Origin: Pseudonocardiales bacterium
GTDB lineage: Bacteria > Actinomycetota > Actinomycetes > Mycobacteriales > Pseudonocardiaceae
DNA: 11,730 nucleotides
Direction of reading: 5' to 3'
Assembly: GCA_025465385.1 (NCBI GenBank)
Contig: JAODNG010000224.1
Coordinates: forward strand, 1-11,730
Position numbers and translations under genes: made by a program. The notes beneath the pieces were generated by a model, which saw nothing but the letters and a program-made list of their open reading frames with translations, ran no database searches and was not told the DNA's origin. Below are positions 1 through 7,963 of the stretch, one piece after another. Positions within the stretch are counted from its first letter, which is position 1. Every line of letters starts with the position of its first letter.

Positions 1-5
1 GAGGA
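1..5 (+). promoter_or_regulatory. Ribosome binding site deciding the start of the 2OG oxygenase
   Basis: GAGGA sits five bases before the ATG at 11 and only two bases before the overlapping GTG at 8, so it supports the ATG. The upstream promoter, if any, lies outside the window. Confidence 0.55.
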
Positions 6-10
6 CCGTG

Positions 11-751
11 ATGAGCAAGGCTGGCGAGATCGTGATTCGGCCTGCTGAGTCCGAACTGCCCGCGCTGGCTGATCTCGACTGGTCGGCGTTGGAAAGTCAG
101 CTCGACGGCTCGGGCTTCGCCATGACACCGCCCCTGCTGTCACCCCAGCAGTGCGCTGAGCTGGTCGACATGTTCGACGACGACGCCCGGTTTCGCGCCA
201 CCGTCGTGATGGCGCGGCATGCCTTCGGTGAGGGCAGCTACCGCTACTTCGCTGATCCGTTGCCGCCGCTGGTGCAGACCCTGCGGGAGCGCCTCTACCC
301 GCCGTTGGCAGCGGTCGCGAACCGGTGGGCGCAGCGGCTGGGTGAGCACCGGTTTCCCGACACCCTCGATGGTCTGCTCGACGAGTGCGCCACGCTGGGC
401 CAGCACAAACCCACGCCGCTGGTGCTGCGCTACGGCCCGGGTGGGTACAACTGCCTACATCAGGACATCTACGGCGACCTGACCTTTCCGCTGCAGTTCC
501 TGGTCATGCTCAGCAAGCCCGATGAGGACTTCACCGGCGGGGAGAGCGTGTTCGTCGAGCAGCGGCCACGCCAGCAGTCCCGGCCGATGGTGGCCCGCCC
601 CAGCCAGGGCCAGGCGGTGATCTTTCCTGTCCGGCACCGACCCAAGCGGGGCACCCGCGGCTATCACCGGGTCCAAATGCGCCATGGCGTCAGCGCGGTG
701 CACTCCGGCGACCGCCACGTGCTGGGCATTATCTTTCACAACGCTCGCTGA
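11..751 (+). CDS. 2-oxoglutarate/Fe(II)-dependent oxygenase, DUF2086-like family
   Basis: This predicted cytoplasmic dioxygenase of 246 residues would use 2-oxoglutarate, O2 and Fe(II). Its C-terminal half carries the double-stranded beta-helix signature: an HxD pair in CLHQDIYGDL (H150, D152), a GGESVFVEQ strand, a third iron ligand in MRHGVS (H225) and a likely 2OG-binding arginine in GDRHVLGIIFH (R235). The ending GIIFHNAR is typical of the family Pfam describes as an oxygenase acting on damaged DNA. I recall that family name but know of no firm biochemistry, so the substrate is unassigned. The ATG at 11 is preferred over the overlapping GTG at 8 because GAGGA at 1-5 lies five bases upstream of the ATG and only two from the GTG. 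The next gene starts 57 bases downstream on the same strand. A prolyl-hydroxylase-like protein substrate is the alternative reading. Family confidence is high, function low. Confidence 0.88.
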   Translation: MSKAGEIVIRPAESELPALADLDWSALESQLDGSGFAMTPPLLSPQQCAELVDMFDDDARFRATVVMARHAFGEGSYRYFADPLPPLVQTLRERLYPPLAAVANRWAQRLGEHRFPDTLDGLLDECATLGQHKPTPLVLRYGPGGYNCLHQDIYGDLTFPLQFLVMLSKPDEDFTGGESVFVEQRPRQQSRPMVARPSQGQAVIFPVRHRPKRGTRGYHRVQMRHGVSAVHSGDRHVLGIIFHNAR

Positions 752-793
752 CTAGGGTTCGGCAGGTGGCTGGCCGCGATTGCGTCCAGGTAT

Positions 794-798
794 GGAGG
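794..798 (+). promoter_or_regulatory. Ribosome binding site of the BBE-like oxidase
   Basis: GGAGG lies ten bases before the GTG at 809. That GTG is the first start giving an intact Tat signal with RR at residues 5-6. The 57-base gap after the oxygenase gene holds no other convincing element beyond a weak TAGGGT that could be a -10 box. Confidence 0.5.
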
Positions 799-808
799 TG
801 TCGGCACG

Positions 809-2302
809 GTGCCAATCAACCGGCGCGCGTTGCTGCATGCCGCCGGCCTTGGTGCGGCCGCGGCCGCGTTGACCGGCTGCGGTGGCACGCAGACCACCTC
901 GCCGCTGCAACGGGGGACCTCGGACCCGCCGGTCAACTTTCCGGCGCTGGCCAGGAAACTGTCCGGTCCACTGATTACCCGGGACCAGCCCGGCTACCAC
1001 CTGGCCCGCCGATCGTTCAACCTGTTGTTCGACAACCGGACGCCGGCCGCTATCGCACAGTGCCGGCGTATCGAGGACGTGCAGGCTTGCGTGTCGGCCG
1101 CCGCTGCGGCCCGGGCGCCGATCGCCGCTCGCAGTGGTGGGCACAGCTACGCCGGCTACTCGACACCGGACGGTGCGCTGATCGTCGACCTGTCCGGCAT
1201 GTCCAGCGTGGAAGTCAACACCGACGGCACAGCGGTGATCGGTGGCGGCGCCCGGCTGATCGACGTCTACACCGCCCTCGCGAGTGCCGGGCGGTGCTTG
1301 CCGGCGGGTTCCTGCCCATCGGTCGGGATCGCTGGTCTCACGCTCGGCGGAGGGATCGGGGTGCTGTCCCGCAAGTACGGGCTGACCTGCGATCGGCTGG
1401 TGTCGGCGACCGTGGTCACGGCGGATGGCGCGTCCCGCACGGTGTCTGTGTCGGCCGAGCCGGATCTGTTCTGGGCGTTGCGCGGCGGTGGCGGCGGCAA
1501 CTTCGGCATCGTCACGTCGTTCACCTTCGACACGGTCCCGGCACCGCAGCTGACCGTATTCCAGCTCGATTTCCCGGCGGGATCGGTGGCCGATGTGCTG
1601 GGCGGGTGGCAGCAGTGGATCATCAGCATGCCCGACGAGCTATGGTCGAAATGCAACATCATCGGCGGCAGCCCGCCGAGCTGCACTATTATTGGCTGCT
1701 ACGTCGGACCGGCAATCGGGTTGGACCCCCTGCTCACTGACCTGACCCACCGGATCGGCAACCTTCAGCCGACGCGACGCACCGTCGCCGAGCACGACTG
1801 TCTCGATGCGATGCGCTACTTCGCCGGCTGCTCGGACAGATCGGCCGCCGAGTGCCACGACCAGGCCAGTGGCCAGCAGTGGAATCGCGAGGCGTTCGTG
1901 GCCACGTCCCGGATCGTGACCGAGCCGGTGACGGATCCTGGCCAGATCGTCTCCGTGTTCGACGGCCGGCGGGTGATCGTGATGATCGACGGACTCCGCG
2001 GCGCGGTCAGCCGGATCCGGTCGGGAGACACGGCGTTTCCGCACCGAGGCGCACTGGCCACCATGCAGATCTACCTGGCAACGTCCCCGACCGGCCGGGC
2101 AGCCGCGGCTTCGTCGATGGCCCAGATGCGGGACCAGCTGGCTGGCATCGTCGGCAGCGGCGCATACGTCAATTACCTCGATGCCGGCATGCCGAACTGG
2201 GCGCAGGCCTACTACGGCGACAACCTGACCCGGTTGCGCCAGGTGGCGCAGCGTTATGACCCCGACCGGCTGTTCACCTTTCCCCAAGCCATCGGCTCAT
2301 GA
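809..2302 (+). CDS. Tat-exported, FAD-linked oxidase of the berberine bridge enzyme (BBE) type, probable lipoprotein
   Basis: This 497-residue predicted flavoprotein oxidase would be secreted and anchored to the outer face of the membrane. The N-terminus has a twin-arginine motif (NRRALL, residues 4-9), an Ala-rich hydrophobic stretch and a lipobox LTGC with C24. An FAD_binding_4 (PCMH) domain covers about residues 70-240. RSGGHSY supplies H112 for 8-alpha-histidyl FAD attachment, and AGSCPSVG supplies C169 for 6-S-cysteinyl attachment, so a bicovalent flavin is predicted as in plant BBE and sugar oxidases. The BBE C-terminal domain is present (WAQAYYGDNLTRL, then YDPDRLF near the end). Enzymes of this group oxidise carbohydrates, alkaloids or other alcohols and pass electrons to O2 or another acceptor. 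The substrate cannot be read from the sequence. GGAGG at 794-798 supports the GTG start at 809. The stop overlaps an ATG that opens the following lactonase-like frame. Confidence 0.92.
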   Translation: MPINRRALLHAAGLGAAAAALTGCGGTQTTSPLQRGTSDPPVNFPALARKLSGPLITRDQPGYHLARRSFNLLFDNRTPAAIAQCRRIEDVQACVSAAAAARAPIAARSGGHSYAGYSTPDGALIVDLSGMSSVEVNTDGTAVIGGGARLIDVYTALASAGRCLPAGSCPSVGIAGLTLGGGIGVLSRKYGLTCDRLVSATVVTADGASRTVSVSAEPDLFWALRGGGGGNFGIVTSFTFDTVPAPQLTVFQLDFPAGSVADVLGGWQQWIISMPDELWSKCNIIGGSPPSCTIIGCYVGPAIGLDPLLTDLTHRIGNLQPTRRTVAEHDCLDAMRYFAGCSDRSAAECHDQASGQQWNREAFVATSRIVTEPVTDPGQIVSVFDGRRVIVMIDGLRGAVSRIRSGDTAFPHRGALATMQIYLATSPTGRAAAASSMAQMRDQLAGIVGSGAYVNYLDAGMPNWAQAYYGDNLTRLRQVAQRYDPDRLFTFPQAIGS

Positions 2303-2331
2303 CCCGGCCCGGCGGGTATGCTCGCGCCGCC

Positions 2332-3264
2332 ATGCGGATCCCGAAACGCATCGTCCGCGTCGCCCTCATGGGCGCCGCTCTTTCGACGGTAGCTCTCGGT
2401 CCGGCCTGCGACAGCTCCTCGGGATCAGCGAAGGATCCGAATCCCCTGATGGGGCGGGGCGCCGTGCAGATGGTTCGCGGCGGGTTCACCTTCACTGAGG
2501 GTCCGGTCTGGATCGCTTCCAGAGCCGTGCTGCTCTTCTCCGACATACCCGCCAGCACCATCCACGAGCTTCAGCCACCCGCCACCGTCACGGTCTTCCG
2601 GAAGCCGAGCGGCCTGAGCAACGGGCTCGGGCTCGACCCGCAGGGGCGGCTCATCGCGAGCGAGGGCGACAACCGGCGGGTGTCGCGCACACTGGCCGAC
2701 GGCACCGTGGTGACGGTGGCGGACCGCTGGCAGGGCAAGCGACTGAACTCGCCCAACGACAACATCACCCGCAGCGACGGCACCATCTACTTCACCGATC
2801 CGCCCTATGGGGTCCCCGCCGGCCAGGCCCGCGAGCTCGACTTCCAGGGCGTATTCCGGGTCGACCCGGCCGGCACGCTGCACCTCGAGTCCAGCGACAT
2901 GAACCGTCCCAACGGCGTGGCGCTGTCGCCGGACGACAAGACACTCTATGTGGACGACACCGCGGCTGGGCTGGTGCGCAAGTTCCCCGTCAAACCTGAC
3001 GGCTCCCTGGGACCGCCCACAATGTTCGTGCCTTACACGGGTGGCGGCGGTGACGGGATGGCGGTGGACGACGCGGGAAACGTCTATGTGGCCACCGACG
3101 CCGGTGTGAAGGTGTACAAGCCCAACGGCATGACGTGGGGCACCATCGTGGTCCCCGAGGTGCCCTCCAACTGCACCTTCGGCGGCCCCGACCGCAAGAC
3201 CCTCTACATCACCGCCAAAACATCCCTCTACCGCGTAGCGCTCAACGTCCCCGGCCGCGCCTAG
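2332..3264 (+). CDS. SMP-30/gluconolactonase-like hydrolase, exported
   Basis: This predicted six-bladed beta-propeller hydrolase of 310 residues belongs to the SMP-30/gluconolactonase/LRE group, whose members hydrolyse lactones with a bound divalent metal. The expected metal and substrate residues are visible: E56 in FTEGPVW, N142 in LNSPNDN, N194 in NRPNGVALS and D241 in GGDGMAVDD. Repeated blade motifs such as GRLIASEGDN and GNVYVATDAG support the propeller. The N-terminus is basic then hydrophobic (MRIPKRIVRVALMGAAL) and reaches GPACDSSSG, a Sec signal with a weak, non-canonical lipobox at C26. The ATG at 2332 gives the cleanest signal peptide. An in-frame ATG at 2299 forms an ATGA overlap with the preceding stop and would add 11 residues by translational coupling. 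Neither start has a good Shine-Dalgarno. Tight linkage to the upstream oxidase suggests that this enzyme opens a lactone made by it, which is an inference. Confidence 0.88.
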   Translation: MRIPKRIVRVALMGAALSTVALGPACDSSSGSAKDPNPLMGRGAVQMVRGGFTFTEGPVWIASRAVLLFSDIPASTIHELQPPATVTVFRKPSGLSNGLGLDPQGRLIASEGDNRRVSRTLADGTVVTVADRWQGKRLNSPNDNITRSDGTIYFTDPPYGVPAGQARELDFQGVFRVDPAGTLHLESSDMNRPNGVALSPDDKTLYVDDTAAGLVRKFPVKPDGSLGPPTMFVPYTGGGGDGMAVDDAGNVYVATDAGVKVYKPNGMTWGTIVVPEVPSNCTFGGPDRKTLYITAKTSLYRVALNVPGRA

Positions 3265-3286
3265 GCCGCAGCAGCGCGATCGGCGC

Positions 3287-3292
3287 TAACGT
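3287..3292 (+). promoter_or_regulatory. Candidate -10 element for a leaderless accD1 transcript
   Basis: TAACGT fits the actinobacterial TANNNT -10 pattern and ends six bases before the GTG at 3299. Transcription would then start at or next to the start codon. The nearby GAGGA (3293-3297) is only one base from the GTG, too close to act as a normal Shine-Dalgarno. No convincing -35 is seen. It lies in the 34-base gap after the lactonase gene, so it could separate the carboxylase operon from the genes before it. Confidence 0.4.
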
Positions 3293-3298
3293 GAGGAT

Positions 3299-4834
3299 GT
3301 GAAGGGCCTGGTGGGGACGCACTCGGCGCTGGTTGCCGACCTGCGCGAGCGGCTCGAGAGAGCTCGGCTGGGTGGATCGGCCAGGGCTCGGCAGCGGCAT
3401 GTCGGGCGCGGCAAGCTGTTGCCCCGCGACCGGGTCGACTTGCTGGTGGACCCGTCGAGCCCGTTCCTGGAGCTGTCGCCGCTCGCGGCCACCGGCATGT
3501 ACGGCGACGAGGCCCCCGCCGCGGGCATCATCACCGGAATCGGCCGGGTGGCCGGACGGGAATGCGTGATCGTCGCCAACGACGCCACCGTCAAAGGCGG
3601 CACCTACTACCCGATAACGGTGAAGAAACACCTGCGCGCCCAGGAGGTGGCGTTGCACAACCGCTTACCGTGCATCTACCTCGTCGACTCCGGCGGGGCC
3701 TACCTGCCCGAGCAGGATCAGGTGTTCCCTGATCGGGAGCACTTCGGCCGGATCTTTTACAACCAGGCGACGATGTCCGCACGCGGGATCCCGCAGATCG
3801 CGGCGGTGCTGGGCTCATGCACCGCGGGCGGCGCCTACGTGCCCGCGATGAGCGACCAGGCGGTGATCGTTCGCAACCAGGGCACGATCTTCCTCGGCGG
3901 ACCGCCGCTGGTCGCTGCAGCCACCGGTGAGGTGGTGACCGCCGAGGAGCTCGGCGGGGCCGAGCTGCACTCACGGGTCTCCGGGGTAACCGATCACCTC
4001 GCCGACGACGACGCTCACGCGCTGCGGATCGTCCGCTCCATCGTCGGCACGCTCGGCCCCCGCTCGCCCCGGCCGTGGGAGGTCATCGCCACCGAGGAGC
4101 CTTCCGTGGACGGGATTTACGACGTGGTGCCGGTGGATTCGCGCACCGCCTACGACGTCCGCGAGGTGATCGCCCGGATCGTCGACGGCAGTCGCGTCTC
4201 CGAGTTCAAAGCCGAATACGGCGCCACCCTGGTCACCGGTTTCGCCCGGCTGCACGGTCATCCGGTGGGCATTGTAGCGAACAACGGGATCCTGTTCAGC
4301 GAGTCGGCACTGAAAGGTGCACATTTCATCGAGCTGTGCGACCAGCGCGGCATTCCGCTGGTGTTCCTGCAGAACATCTCCGGATTCATGGTGGGCCGGG
4401 AGTATGAGGCCGGCGGCATCGCGAAACACGGTGCGAAAATGGTCACCGCCGTCGCGACCACGCGGGTGCCCAAGCTGACCGTCATCATCGGCGGCTCATT
4501 CGGCGCCGGCAACTACGCCATGTGTGGCCGAGCGTACTCGCCACGCTTTCTGTTCATGTGGCCCAATGCGCGGATCTCAGTAATGGGCGGGGAGCAGGCG
4601 GCCACGGTCCTCGGTGCCGTCCGGGGCGCTGACGACCCAGAAGGCGATGTGGCTTTCGCGCAGCGCATCCGTGACCAGTACGAGTACCAGGGCAACCCTT
4701 ACTACTCGACGGCCCGGCTGTGGGACGACGGGGTGATCGACCCCGCGGACACCCGGATGGTGCTTGGATTGGCGCTGTCCGCCTGCGCCAACGCACCGGT
4801 TGAGTCCAGCCGCTTCGGAATCTTCCGGATGTGA
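3299..4834 (+). CDS. accD1: Methylcrotonyl-CoA-type acyl-CoA carboxylase, carboxyltransferase (beta) subunit
   Basis: This 511-residue cytoplasmic subunit transfers the carboxyl group from carboxybiotin to an acyl-CoA, with 3-methylcrotonyl-CoA of leucine breakdown the likely substrate. Two crotonase-fold halves are visible. The N-terminal half has RGKLLPRDRVD (about 38-47), VKGGTYYP (about 99-105) and the oxyanion-type loop GSCTAGGAYVPAMSD (172-186). The C-terminal half has NNGILFSESALKGAHFIELC and GGSFGAGNYAMCGRAYSPRF (from about 398), followed by WPNARISVMGGEQAA. The GNYAMCGRAYSPRF form is that of methylcrotonyl- or geranyl-CoA carboxylases, unlike propionyl-CoA carboxylases (GGAYGG...). 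The GTG start at 3299 may be leaderless. GTG 3311, with GAAGGG four bases upstream, is an alternative that removes four residues. The stop overlaps the GTG of the next frame, so it is co-translated with its biotin-carrying partner. The symbol follows M. tuberculosis naming by resemblance and gene order. Confidence 0.95.
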   Translation: MKGLVGTHSALVADLRERLERARLGGSARARQRHVGRGKLLPRDRVDLLVDPSSPFLELSPLAATGMYGDEAPAAGIITGIGRVAGRECVIVANDATVKGGTYYPITVKKHLRAQEVALHNRLPCIYLVDSGGAYLPEQDQVFPDREHFGRIFYNQATMSARGIPQIAAVLGSCTAGGAYVPAMSDQAVIVRNQGTIFLGGPPLVAAATGEVVTAEELGGAELHSRVSGVTDHLADDDAHALRIVRSIVGTLGPRSPRPWEVIATEEPSVDGIYDVVPVDSRTAYDVREVIARIVDGSRVSEFKAEYGATLVTGFARLHGHPVGIVANNGILFSESALKGAHFIELCDQRGIPLVFLQNISGFMVGREYEAGGIAKHGAKMVTAVATTRVPKLTVIIGGSFGAGNYAMCGRAYSPRFLFMWPNARISVMGGEQAATVLGAVRGADDPEGDVAFAQRIRDQYEYQGNPYYSTARLWDDGVIDPADTRMVLGLALSACANAPVESSRFGIFRM

Positions 4835-4839
4835 GCGGC

Positions 4840-6834
4840 ATGTTCCATACCGTGCTGGTGGCCAATCGCGGCGAAATCGCGGTCCGGGTGATCCGCACGC
4901 TGCGCGCGATGGGCTTGCGCTCAGTGGCTGTGTACAGCGACGCCGATGCCGGCGCTCGGCACGTCCGTGACGCCGACGTCGCCGTCCGGATCGGTCCACC
5001 GACGGCGGCTGCGAGCTATCTGTCGATCGACGCGATACTGGACGCGGCGGCCCGCACCGGCGCGCAGGCCGTGCACCCCGGCTACGGGTTCCTTTCGGAG
5101 AATGCCGCCTTCGCCCGGGCCTGCGCTTGCGCCGGTCTGATCTTCGTCGGACCGCCGGCCGCCGCCATCGAGGCGATGGGCGACAAGATCCGAGCCAAGT
5201 CGATGGTGGCGGCCGCGGGCATACCGGTGATCCCGGGCAGCGACGGCGGGGCTTGCGATGATGACGCGTTGGCCGCTGCGGCCGACGTGCTGGGCTACCC
5301 GGTGCTGCTCAAGCCGTCTGCCGGGGGTGGCGGCAAAGGCATGCGGGTGGTTCGCCGCGCGCAGGACCTGCCGGAGGCCATCGCCAGCGCCCGCCGGGAG
5401 GCCCGCGGCGCCTTCGGCGACGGCGCGCTGCTCGTCGAACAGTTCATCGCCACCGCGCGGCATATCGAGATCCAAGTACTGGCGGACGCGCACGGCGCGG
5501 TAGTCCATCTTGGTGAGCGCGAGTGCAGCCTGCAGCGGCGGCACCAAAAGATCATCGAAGAATCGCCGTCGGTACTGCTCGACGCTGCGACCCGAGCCCG
5601 GATGGGTCAGTACGCGGTGGCCGTCGCGCAGGCCGTGGGGTACACCGGCGCGGGCACGGTCGAGTTCATCGTGCCGGCGGATACCCCAGATCACTTCTTC
5701 TTTCTGGAGATGAACACCCGGTTGCAGGTCGAGCACCCCGTCACTGAACTCGTCACCGGGCTGGACCTGGTCGCCTACCAACTGCGGATCGCCGCGGGGG
5801 AGCGGCTCGGGTTGCGCCAGGACGACGTCGCCGCAGCCGGCCACGCGATGCAGGCGCGGATCTACGCCGAAGATCCCGCCAACGGGTTCCTGCCCACCGG
5901 AGGGCGCGTCCTCCAGCTCCGTGAACCCGCGGGCGTTCGCGTCGACTCCGGCCTGCGGGTCGGCGATACCGTGGGCACTGACTATGACCCTCTGCTGGCC
6001 AAGGTCATCGCGCACGGTCCGGACCGGGAGACCGCGCTGCGCCGGCTGGACGCCGCGTTGGCCCAGACCAGCATCCTGGGATTGGGCACCAACGTGGCGT
6101 TCCTGCGCGGCCTGCTCGCTGATGCCGACGTGCAGGCCGGAAAGCTGGACACCGGGCTGGTGGAGCGTCGCAAGCCGCCCAGTGCTGACGTGCCTGAAGA
6201 CGCGCTGGCCGCAGCCGCATTGCGTGCCCTGTTGGCATTGGAACCCACCGGTCCGGTGGTGGATCCGTTCGCGCTGCCCGGCGGTTGGCGGATCGGCGAG
6301 CCTGCCTGGACCCGTTGGCAAGTGCAGGCCAGTGGTGAAGGTCCAGTCGAGGTCCGAACCCGGGGCCGGGCCACCAGCGCCGAGGTTGTAGTCGGCGACG
6401 GTGCTCCGACCCGCGCGTCGGCCTGGTGGGATGACGGCGACCTGATCGTCACAGTTGGTCAGATCACGCGCCGCTACAGCTGCGCGGCCGACGGCGTTGC
6501 GGTGTGGTTTGGCCGCGACGGGCACAGCTGGGAGCTGCACGAGCAACAGCCTCTCGACGCCGCGCGGCGCTCCGAGCAGGGCGCCGCCGGGGCCGTGCGC
6601 GCGCCGATGCCCGGCACCATCATCGCCGTCGACGTCGCCGAGGGTCAGCAGGTCAGCGCAGGCGCCCGGCTACTCGTGCTCGAAGCGATGAAGATGGAGC
6701 ATGTACTCACCGCGCCGGTCGACGGCGTGGTTCGCGAGCTGCGTGCCCGCCCCGGTGCCACCGTCGAGCGCGACACCATGCTGCTGGTGCTCGTGAGTGC
6801 GCCCGACCGAAGGGAGGCGCATGGAACTCAGTGA
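4840..6834 (+). CDS. accA1: Acyl-CoA carboxylase alpha subunit: biotin carboxylase plus biotin carrier domain
   Basis: This 664-residue partner of the preceding carboxyltransferase carboxylates its own biotin using ATP and bicarbonate. The biotin carboxylase domain covers about residues 1-445: it opens with VLVANRGEIAVR, has the ATP-grasp glycine loop KPSAGGGGKGMR (about 158-169), the HIEIQVLAD and GERECSLQRRHQK strands, and EMNTRLQVEHPVTE (about 290-303). A less conserved linker follows. The C-terminal biotinyl domain carries the EAMKMEH motif with the biotin-accepting lysine K618. The ATG at 4840 begins the protein at MFHTVLVANRGEIA, as is usual for biotin carboxylases. A GTG at 4831, overlapping the accD1 stop in a GTGA, is in frame and would add three residues. 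The 3' end overlaps fadE19 by 14 bases. The domain order and overlap support one enzyme complex, probably methylcrotonyl-CoA carboxylase. Confidence 0.95.
   Translation: MFHTVLVANRGEIAVRVIRTLRAMGLRSVAVYSDADAGARHVRDADVAVRIGPPTAAASYLSIDAILDAAARTGAQAVHPGYGFLSENAAFARACACAGLIFVGPPAAAIEAMGDKIRAKSMVAAAGIPVIPGSDGGACDDDALAAAADVLGYPVLLKPSAGGGGKGMRVVRRAQDLPEAIASARREARGAFGDGALLVEQFIATARHIEIQVLADAHGAVVHLGERECSLQRRHQKIIEESPSVLLDAATRARMGQYAVAVAQAVGYTGAGTVEFIVPADTPDHFFFLEMNTRLQVEHPVTELVTGLDLVAYQLRIAAGERLGLRQDDVAAAGHAMQARIYAEDPANGFLPTGGRVLQLREPAGVRVDSGLRVGDTVGTDYDPLLAKVIAHGPDRETALRRLDAALAQTSILGLGTNVAFLRGLLADADVQAGKLDTGLVERRKPPSADVPEDALAAAALRALLALEPTGPVVDPFALPGGWRIGEPAWTRWQVQASGEGPVEVRTRGRATSAEVVVGDGAPTRASAWWDDGDLIVTVGQITRRYSCAADGVAVWFGRDGHSWELHEQQPLDAARRSEQGAAGAVRAPMPGTIIAVDVAEGQQVSAGARLLVLEAMKMEHVLTAPVDGVVRELRARPGATVERDTMLLVLVSAPDRREAHGTQ
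6811..6817 (+). promoter_or_regulatory. Ribosome binding site deciding the fadE19 start
   Basis: AGGGAGG inside the end of accA1 lies three bases before the ATG at 6821. It rejects the longer frame that would begin at 6797. Confidence 0.6.
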
Positions 6835-7963
6835 GGAGTACTCGGCGCTGCGTGCCACCGTCGAGGAGTTCGCCCGCAAGGAGGTTGCCCCAGTCATCGC
6901 GGATCTCTACGAGCATGGCACCTTCCCCTATGCGCTGGTCGCGAAGATGGGTGCGATGGGATTGTTCGGGTTGCCCTTCCCCGAGCAGTACGGCGGAATG
7001 GGCGGCGACTATTTCGCTCTGTGCCTGGCGCTGGAGGAACTGGCTCGGGTGGACTCGTCGGTGGCGATCACGCTGGAAGACAGCGTGTCGCTGGGCGCGA
7101 TGCCGATCTTCCGGTTCGGCACCGAGGAGCAGAAGCAACGATGGCTTCCGGAGCTATGCACGGGCCAACGGCTCGGGGCCTTCGGTCTCACCGAGCCCGG
7201 TGGGGGATCCGACGCGGGCGCTACCCGCACCACCGCCCACTGCGATGGCGACGACTGGGTGATCAACGGATCCAAGGCATTCATCACCAATTCGGGCACC
7301 GACGTCACATCTGTGGTCACCGTCAGCGCGATCACCGGCGTCTGCGGGGGTCGCAAGGAGATCTCCACCATCATGGTCCCCGCCGGGCACCCGGGCTTCA
7401 GGGTCTCTGCGAGTTACTCCAAAGTCGGATGGCGGTGCTCGGACACCCGCGGGCTGTTCTTCGACGACTGCCGGGTGCCGCTGAGCAACCTACTCGGCGA
7501 GCGCGGCCGAGGTTATGCGCAGTTCCTGGCCATTCTCGATGAGGGCCGCATCGCGATCGCCGCGCTCGGGGTAGGATTGGCCCAAGGCTGTATTGACGAA
7601 TGCGTATCCTACGCTCGGCAGCGGCACGCCTTCGGTCACGCCATCGGCAGCTATCAGGCGATCCAGTTCAAAATTGCTGACATGGAGGCGCGGACGCACG
7701 CCGCCCGGCTGACTTATTACCATGCCGCCGAGCGGATGCTGCGCGGCGAACCGTTCAAGAAAGAGGCCGCCATTGCGAAGCTGGTCTCCTCGAATGCGGC
7801 GATGGACAACGCCCGAGACGCCACCCAAGTCTTTGGCGGGTACGGATTCATGAACGACTATCCGGTAGCTCGCTTCTACCGCGACGCCAAAGTTCTAGAA
7901 ATAGGTGAAGGCACCAGCGAAGTCCAACGCATCCTCATCGCTCGCCACCTAGGTGTGGGCTGA
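6821..7963 (+). CDS. fadE19: Acyl-CoA dehydrogenase, short/branched-chain type
   Basis: This 380-residue FAD enzyme introduces the alpha,beta double bond into an acyl-CoA and passes electrons to electron-transfer flavoprotein. All three family domains are present: an N-terminal helical part (about 1-115), a beta domain with the signature GLTEPGGGSD (about 122-131), and a C-terminal helical part ending in QVFGGYGFMNDYPVARFYRD and GEGTSEVQR. The catalytic base is predicted to be E363 in the EGT motif. The position used by isovaleryl-CoA dehydrogenase (the residue before R243 in LDEGRI) is a glycine. The enzyme therefore resembles short or 2-methyl branched-chain dehydrogenases more than true isovaleryl-CoA dehydrogenase, although its place after accD1-accA1 argues for a branched-chain amino-acid role. 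It overlaps accA1 by 14 bases. The symbol is from mycobacterial gene order. Substrate is uncertain. Confidence 0.93.
   Translation: MELSEEYSALRATVEEFARKEVAPVIADLYEHGTFPYALVAKMGAMGLFGLPFPEQYGGMGGDYFALCLALEELARVDSSVAITLEDSVSLGAMPIFRFGTEEQKQRWLPELCTGQRLGAFGLTEPGGGSDAGATRTTAHCDGDDWVINGSKAFITNSGTDVTSVVTVSAITGVCGGRKEISTIMVPAGHPGFRVSASYSKVGWRCSDTRGLFFDDCRVPLSNLLGERGRGYAQFLAILDEGRIAIAALGVGLAQGCIDECVSYARQRHAFGHAIGSYQAIQFKIADMEARTHAARLTYYHAAERMLRGEPFKKEAAIAKLVSSNAAMDNARDATQVFGGYGFMNDYPVARFYRDAKVLEIGEGTSEVQRILIARHLGVG

Noticed and set aside
766..1740. Plus-strand frame of 324 codons overlapping the BBE-like oxidase
   Set aside because: It is Arg-rich and motif-free in a different frame, while the oxidase frame carries a Tat signal, FAD sites and a BBE domain.
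4921..6546. Long open frame (541 codons) on the minus strand opposite accA1
   Set aside because: It is a GC-rich shadow of a gene with clear domains. It has no recognisable motif and consists of low-complexity Arg/Gly/Ala/Asp-rich sequence.
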